Assembly (NCBI GenBank): GCA_027490485.1
Contig: JAIXYA010000302.1
Location: 1 to 6,121 of the forward strand
Source of the DNA: Comamonadaceae bacterium
GTDB lineage: Bacteria; Pseudomonadota; Gammaproteobacteria; Burkholderiales; Burkholderiaceae_C
Reading direction: 5' to 3'
Length of the DNA: 6,121 bases
A program made the translations under genes and the position numbers. Shown one piece after another: positions 5,752 to 6,121 of this stretch (positions are counted from its first letter, which is position 1; every line of letters starts with the position of its first letter). Below the pieces are notes generated by a model. That model was not told the origin of the DNA, did not search any database, and saw only the letters and a program-made list of their open reading frames with translations.

Positions 5752-6121
5752 GTGAATTCTCCCTCTGAAGTGCAGTATTTAGGTCACCATCTCGGTGGAC
5801 GGGGTGCGTTCGGCCAGATTAGTGTGCGAGGTGCGCGCACCCATAACCTGAAAAACATCGACGTTGACATCCCGCGCAACCAGTTGGTGGTGATCACCGG
5901 TTTGTCGGGTTCGGGCAAATCCAGTTTGGCCTTTGACACGCTGTATGCCGAAGGCCAGCGCCGTTATGTGGAAAGCCTCTCGGCCTATGCGCGGCAGTTT
6001 TTGCAGCGCATGGACAAGCCCGATGTGGATTTGATCGAAGGCCTGTCGCCCGCCATCAGCATTGAGCAAAAAGCGACCAGCCACAACCCGCGCTCCACCG
6101 TGGGCACGGTGACCGAAATTC
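5752..6121 (+). CDS. uvrA: Excinuclease ABC subunit A, 5' part; 3' end outside window
   Basis: UvrA is the damage-recognition ATPase of nucleotide excision repair and loads UvrB on damaged DNA. The first 123 codons are present. They contain [15 protein letters not shown] (from residue 23), the Walker [10 protein letters not shown] at 50-58 with Lys56, and the UvrA-specific [34 protein letters not shown] and [14 protein letters not shown] segments. The frame is open upstream without an ATG, so the start is uncertain: GTG at 5752 is chosen as the most plausible, GTG at 5770 and TTG at 5725 are alternatives. With 5752 the protein carries about 19 more N-terminal residues than E. coli UvrA, where the Walker A Lys is residue 37. 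No ribosome-binding site distinguishes the candidates. Identity is certain; the start is about 60% sure. Confidence 0.95.
   Translation, partial: MNSPSEVQYLGHHLGGRGAFGQISVRGARTHNLKNIDVDIPRNQLVVITGLSGSGKSSLAFDTLYAEGQRRYVESLSAYARQFLQRMDKPDVDLIEGLSPAISIEQKATSHNPRSTVGTVTEI

Noticed and set aside
5779..6084. A 101-codon minus-strand open frame opposite uvrA
   Set aside because: It lies entirely antisense to conserved UvrA N-terminal motifs and has no ribosome-binding site or motif of its own.

Overview
The window looks like an ordinary chromosomal stretch from a betaproteobacterium, most likely Burkholderiales of the Comamonadaceae type. This rests on fairly high GC, the protein flavour of RadA, IlvE, WaaF and UvrA, and a familiar gene neighbourhood; no 16S or other taxonomic marker is present, so the assignment is an inference. 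Coding density is very high. Eight complete or partial genes lie on the plus strand and one (an EamA/DMT transporter) on the minus strand. I saw no tRNA, rRNA, CRISPR array, transposase gene, integrase or phage gene.

Layout: (1) the 3' two-thirds of radA (recombination/branch-migration ATPase) ends at 917. (2) A 91-base gap holds a small inverted repeat and a hairpin that could cover a Shine-Dalgarno sequence. (3) A two-gene electron-transfer unit follows: an exported diheme cytochrome c (1009-1482) overlapping by ATGA a membrane cytochrome b561-type protein (1479-2120). (4) A small membrane-anchored protein of unknown function (2143-2559) sits behind it. (5) ilvE, the branched-chain aminotransferase (2603-3541), is one base away from a 65-residue zf-CHCC zinc-finger protein (3543-3740). 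(6) A compact GGGGTCTGACCCC palindrome fills the 23-base gap before waaF, the LPS-core heptosyltransferase II (3764-4783). (7) A DMT-family permease runs convergently (4780-5688, minus) and shares four bases with the waaF stop. (8) A 63-base divergent intergenic region leads into the 5' end of uvrA (5752 to the window edge).

Functionally the window is a string of housekeeping modules: DNA repair at both edges (radA, uvrA), a periplasm/membrane haem redox pair, amino-acid metabolism coupled to a small zinc protein, outer-membrane LPS core synthesis, and a metabolite exporter. I found no convincing undescribed multi-gene system. The best leads are small: the diheme cytochrome/cytochrome b pair without its usual third partner nearby, the REP-like palindrome replacing any ribosome-binding site before waaF, several start or stop codons embedded in predicted hairpins, and a possible BamE-like fold in the unknown small protein.
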